This document shows positions 28,640 through 32,305 of a stretch of DNA of 32,305 nucleotides, piece by piece. A program made the translations under genes and the position numbers. Source of the DNA: Deltaproteobacteria bacterium (GTDB taxonomy: Bacteria; Desulfobacterota; Desulfobulbia; Desulfobulbales; Desulfocapsaceae); the NCBI GenBank assembly GCA_019306075.1, contig JAFDME010000003.1, positions 1-32,305 on the forward strand, given 5' to 3'. Numbering within the stretch: position 1 is the stretch's first letter; each line of letters begins with the position of its first letter. The notes below the pieces were generated by a model that searched no databases, was not told the origin of the DNA, and saw only the letters and a list, made by a program, of their open reading frames with translations.

Positions 28640-29670
28640 TCAACCCCCAGCATCATACAGTTGATACCACTGCCAATACCAAGCAGGGCGCCTTTCTTTC
28701 CCGGCTGAAACACACCCTGCTCAATCGCCATAGCCATGGTGACGGGAGCGGAAACAGACCCCACATTCCCCAGGGTTGCAAGGGTTGCAAAGTTCTTTTC
28801 CGGTGCCAGCTCCAGCTGCTCAAAAAGCAGCCTTGCATGGGCTGAACCAACCTGGTGACAGAAGAAGTGATCAATATCATCCCCCTGCCAGCCGGGATTT
28901 GCAGAAAACTCGCGCCAGGTAAGAAGAGCCGTTTCAACACCGCGAGTCAACAGCTCCTCCGAATTTGTTGCCATCAGGGTTATATTCTGACCACTCTTCT
29001 CCCCGTGGCAGAGGTCGGAGTGAGCGGTGTTCGCCTTCCAGGCACCGCAGACCAGGCGGGGCTTCTTTTCACCCTTCTCAGCCCGCCGCATGAAAAGGCC
29101 CATGGACCCGGAACCTATTGTCAGTGAAGCAAAGGCCGGTTTTATGCTTTTCCTGGTAAAAGTTTTATCATCCCGCAGCGATTGCAGGGTGGACTCAAGC
29201 AGTTCTTCGGCGGTCTCACCGGAGACAACCAACCCGTTCTGTACCTGCCCAAGCTCTATCATACTGGCCAGCACCACCATTCCATCAAGAAATCCGAGGC
29301 AGGCATTGGATATATCGAAAATAAGGCAGGAGGAGGAAAGCCCAAGACTGTTATGCACAAAAGAAGCTGTTGCCGGTTCCATCATATCCCGCGATACCGA
29401 GGAAAAAATCAGACACTCGATATCTTTCGCATCAATATTTCCATTCGCCAGAACTTTTTCCCCGGCATGAATCGCTGCCTCACTGGGCCTGGTACCCTCC
29501 GGCCACAACCGCCTCTCCCTGATACCGCTCATCAGTTCAAGCCTCCCCCGCGGCAGGTGTAACCGGTCGTAAAGAGGAGACAGCCGATCCTCAATTTCTT
29601 CAGATGTAATTACCCTGGGAGGGAGCTGGTAGCCAAAAGTGTCCAGACAGACGTGAGAATAGTGTATCAT
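28615..29670 (-). CDS. OleA-like / FabH-superfamily ketoacyl synthase (thiolase fold)
   Basis: FDISNACLGFLDGM (Cys), FFCHQVGSAH (His), LGNVGSVSAP (Asn), SVSRDMMEPATAS, LLGIGSGINCMM. N-terminal SEEIEDRLSPLYDRLHLP...GIRERRLWPEG resembles OleA more than housekeeping FabH (recalled comparison). Confidence 0.82.
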   Translation of the reverse strand: MIHYSHVCLDTFGYQLPPRVITSEEIEDRLSPLYDRLHLPRGRLELMSGIRERRLWPEGTRPSEAAIHAGEKVLANGNIDAKDIECLIFSSVSRDMMEPATASFVHNSLGLSSSCLIFDISNACLGFLDGMVVLASMIELGQVQNGLVVSGETAEELLESTLQSLRDDKTFTRKSIKPAFASLTIGSGSMGLFMRRAEKGEKKPRLVCGAWKANTAHSDLCHGEKSGQNITLMATNSEELLTRGVETALLTWREFSANPGWQGDDIDHFFCHQVGSAHARLLFEQLELAPEKNFATLATLGNVGSVSAPVTMAMAIEQGVFQPGKKGALLGIGSGINCMMLGVEWSGQRKG

Positions 29671-29685
29671 TGAAAAAAGGGGTTG

Positions 29686-29712
29686 TTAAAATTCCGATTT
29701 ATTCGGGTTAGT
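29686..29712. repeat. ATTTATTCGGGTTAGT repeat, copy 2
   Basis: TTAAAATTCCGATTTATTCGGGTTAGT in the HK/OleA-like intergenic gap. Confidence 0.75.
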
Positions 29713-29750
29713 TATGGTTTCCTGAAAAGTCAGACGCCCTGCGGTCGGTT

Positions 29751-31439
29751 TCAGCAGGAAACCGGCTCAAGGTGCATCCTGATCTTCTCTTCCGTCAGGG
29801 GAGTGGCGATATAGTCATCAACACCATGTTCCAGACATTTATCCTCATCCTCCCCACCACCCAGCCCTATGACTGTTGCCCGTTTACCGGAGTAATCCTC
29901 CAGCTGCCTGATGCTTTCCACAGCCTTGAGACCTTCCAGTTCCGGTGAAGCGGTATCAAGAACAACAAGATCAAAATATGACAACGCGGCCTCATACATG
30001 GCAGAACGCCTGGTTTCAGCAATGGTCACCCTCCAGCCGGACTCAATAAGAGTGTGAACAAGGGATTGCTGAGTCTCAACCTCATTTACCACCAGCAGAG
30101 CCCTGCTGGTGAGATATTTATTCAACAGGTCGACAAGCTGGTCTCTTTCCACCGGTTTCGGCAGGTAATCATCCATCCCCGCCTGCAAACACTTTTCACG
30201 ATCTCCCTGCATGGCAAGAGCCGTCAGGGCTATTATCGGCAGATGACCACCATTTTTCCTCTCATATTCTCTTATTTTCCGGGTGGCCTCCAGCCCATCT
30301 GTCTTCTCCATCTGGACATCCATCAGGACACCATCATAGTCTCCGCCGCACCCTTCCTGCACAGCCTCATCCCCGCTCTCGACACAGACCACCTCCATAC
30401 CAAGCTGCTGAAGGACGGTTTCCACAAGCACCCTGTTTATATACTCATCCTCCGCCAGAAGAATTTTTTTCCCTTTAAGTCCGTAGGTGGTTCTCTCTTC
30501 AATATTCTCAAGAGCCCTGTTCCCCTCCTCCGCCAGGGAAAAGCCGGTCGCCTCCTTCACCGGAAGAGTAAAACAAAAGGCGGAGCCGGAGGAATCACTG
30601 TCGAATTCAATAGTGCCGCCCATGATCTTAACAAGCTGAGAGACTACTGTCAGCCCCAGTCCCGCCGAGCCCACCACCAGGGGTTGCGGAGCATAGTTAC
30701 TCTGTTTTTTTCCAAAATAACGGGTAATAACCTTCCGGGTACTTTCAGTTATGCCACAACCGGTATCGGCAATCGTGAACTTCAGCAGCAGGTTGTTATT
30801 GTTATCGTAACCGCTCTGTTCAATCTTTATCGAGACAGACCCGATATCTGTGAATTTAATGCCGTTGTCCACCAGGTTAACCACCACCTGAACAAGCCTC
30901 TCCCGGTCTCCATGTATATATGACGGAACACTGGGATCTATATGGTAAAGAAGCTTCAAACCTTTCTCCTGAGCGGCCAGCCGCAGGAGGTAAAGATCAT
31001 GATCAAGGCTCTCCTTCAGATCAAAATCCTCCTTTTTCAGGTCAAGCTGTCCGGACTCGATCCTGGAATAATCGATGACCTGATTTACCACCCCCAGCAG
31101 CCGCTCCACAGAGAGATTAACCATCTCCATATATTCTTTCTGCTCTCCCGACAGTCCTGTCTCCATGGCCAGACTGGTCATACCGACAATACCGTTCATC
31201 GATGACCTGATCTCATGGCTCACATTTTCAAGAAAATTATTTTTAATATGGCTCGACTGGTCAGCAAAGAACCGCCCCTGGTCCCCGGACGAATCCTGTA
31301 TATCACGGTCATCAAAGGAGTGACCCTTCACCACTGCCCTGAAAGCCATCTTCTTCAATGTGCTGTTGGTTTTTTTCTGCCTGTCCAGCTGATCCTTTAA
31401 TACCTCGACCTGTTGCTGCAGTTTTTCAGTTTCAGTCAC
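29751..31439 (-). CDS. cytosolic hybrid histidine kinase with two receiver-like domains
   Basis: H-box ENVSHEIRSSMNGIVGMT, N-box VVNLVDNGIKFTD, IADTGCGI, AGLGLTVVSQLVKIMGG; REC1 ILLAEDEYINR...GVLMDVQMEKTDG...ALTALAM...YLPKP; REC2 degenerate. No TM or PAS/GAF input domain seen. Confidence 0.92.
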   Translation of the reverse strand: MTETEKLQQQVEVLKDQLDRQKKTNSTLKKMAFRAVVKGHSFDDRDIQDSSGDQGRFFADQSSHIKNNFLENVSHEIRSSMNGIVGMTSLAMETGLSGEQKEYMEMVNLSVERLLGVVNQVIDYSRIESGQLDLKKEDFDLKESLDHDLYLLRLAAQEKGLKLLYHIDPSVPSYIHGDRERLVQVVVNLVDNGIKFTDIGSVSIKIEQSGYDNNNNLLLKFTIADTGCGITESTRKVITRYFGKKQSNYAPQPLVVGSAGLGLTVVSQLVKIMGGTIEFDSDSSGSAFCFTLPVKEATGFSLAEEGNRALENIEERTTYGLKGKKILLAEDEYINRVLVETVLQQLGMEVVCVESGDEAVQEGCGGDYDGVLMDVQMEKTDGLEATRKIREYERKNGGHLPIIALTALAMQGDREKCLQAGMDDYLPKPVERDQLVDLLNKYLTSRALLVVNEVETQQSLVHTLIESGWRVTIAETRRSAMYEAALSYFDLVVLDTASPELEGLKAVESIRQLEDYSGKRATVIGLGGGEDEDKCLEHGVDDYIATPLTEEKIRMHLEPVSC

Positions 31440-32305
31440 TTCCCCCCCTCCCGGGTCTCAACCTTTCTCTTTCTAACTTCCCAGCATCTATGAATTCTTT
31501 TATTCCTGGAAAAATCATACGGTATTGTTTTAGCACTAATATCCTCGACAGCAAACATTTCTTTCAACCGGGGGTCCATGGCAAACTTTCTGTAATTTGT
31601 TGAAAAAAACAGAACCCCTGCTCCCTCCAGACGAGACATTGCAAGGTGTATAAGCTGAAAATGATCCTTTTGAATATCAAAGATACGATTATCTTTTTTG
31701 GTATTTGAAAAGGTGGGCGGGTCAACAAAAATCATATCAAAAACCGCATGGCACTCACGCAGCCATGCCATGCAGTCACCCTGCACAACCCTGTGTTTTT
31801 CCTCGCTCAGACCGTTAAGTGCAAGGTTCATCTTCGTCCATCCGGTATAGGTGTGGGAGAGGTCCACCGTGGTGCTGGAACTGCATCCTCCCACAGCAGC
31901 CTGAAGAGTAGCAGTGCCTGTATAAGCAAAGAGATTGAGAAATCTTTTACCCTGCGCCTCCCTGAAAATTCTCTGCCGCAGGGGGCGGTGGTCCAGAAAA
32001 AGGCCTGTGTCGAGATAATCGGTAAAGTTTACCAGATAATAACAGCTACCCTCCTTCACCTCATACAGTTTTTTCCGGCTGTCCTTTTTTTGATACTGAC
32101 TCTTCCCCCTCTGCCTCGCCCTTGTTTTGAGAAAAACCCGGTTTGAACGTACTCCAAGTATCTCTTTTACCTGCCTGACCCCACCTCGAAGCCTCTCCGC
32201 CGCAAGCTCCTTTTTGATCGACCTGGGCGGCGAGTGTTCATGGATATGCACCCACTTGCCATAGAGATCAACACTGATATTGTATTCGGGTAAATCCCTG
32301 TCATA
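31436..32305 (-). CDS. 23S rRNA methyltransferase RlmK-like C-terminal domain, probably part of RlmKL; truncated at right edge
   Basis: Frame stays open to the edge: YDRDLPEYNISVDLYGKWVHIHEHSPPRS..., so the GTG at 32251 used by the track is probably internal. RSNRVFLKTRARQRGKSQYQK, FLDHRPLRQRIFREAQGKRFLNLFAYTGTATLQAAVGG, DMIFVDPPTFSNTKK. Confidence 0.88.
   Translation of the reverse strand, partial: YDRDLPEYNISVDLYGKWVHIHEHSPPRSIKKELAAERLRGGVRQVKEILGVRSNRVFLKTRARQRGKSQYQKKDSRKKLYEVKEGSCYYLVNFTDYLDTGLFLDHRPLRQRIFREAQGKRFLNLFAYTGTATLQAAVGGCSSSTTVDLSHTYTGWTKMNLALNGLSEEKHRVVQGDCMAWLRECHAVFDMIFVDPPTFSNTKKDNRIFDIQKDHFQLIHLAMSRLEGAGVLFFSTNYRKFAMDPRLKEMFAVEDISAKTIPYDFSRNKRIHRCWEVRKRKVETREGGK

Noticed and set aside
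28615-29670. Housekeeping FabH of fatty-acid biosynthesis
   Set aside because: No fab/acp/plsX neighbours, and N-terminal and active-site-flanking motifs fit OleA-type enzymes better; still needs phylogeny.
32251-32251. GTG at 32251 as the true start of the methyltransferase
   Set aside because: The frame is open to the window edge and the upstream residues (YDRDLPEYNISVDLYGKW) fit an RlmKL continuation.

Overview
This window looks like an ordinary chromosomal segment from a Gram-negative bacterium. Gene content (LptC/KdsA/KdsC, NikMLKQO, OleA-like thiolase, many signalling hybrids) is reminiscent of Desulfobacterota, but that taxonomy is an inference. I support about 25 genes. They include a MenA-like prenyltransferase (truncated at the left edge), a NitT/TauT-type ABC transporter, ProC, an SLC13 transporter, an AsmA-like protein, an MltB-like transglycosylase, a YqaA/DedA-like membrane protein, two YkgJ-type Cys-cluster proteins and MsrAB. 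There is a pyrG-kdsA-kdsC-lptC run, TrmO, and a complete nikM-L-K-Q-O nickel ECF-type transporter. A giant Ser/Thr-kinase/TPR/GAF/histidine-kinase hybrid follows. Next comes an operon-like set: OleA-like thiolase, AMMECR1, YkgJ and PaaI thioesterase. The window ends with a hybrid histidine kinase translationally coupled to an RlmKL-type methyltransferase (truncated at the right edge). No CRISPR, tRNA, rRNA or transposase was seen. The most interesting leads are: the OleA-like enzyme without OleBCD beside it but with a thioesterase; the kinase hybrid that seems to have lost its central ATPase; GTAACAC repeats over the nik promoter; the RlmKL/histidine-kinase coupling; and several families of dispersed intergenic repeats, one of which is read into the predicted N-terminus of a neighbouring ORF.
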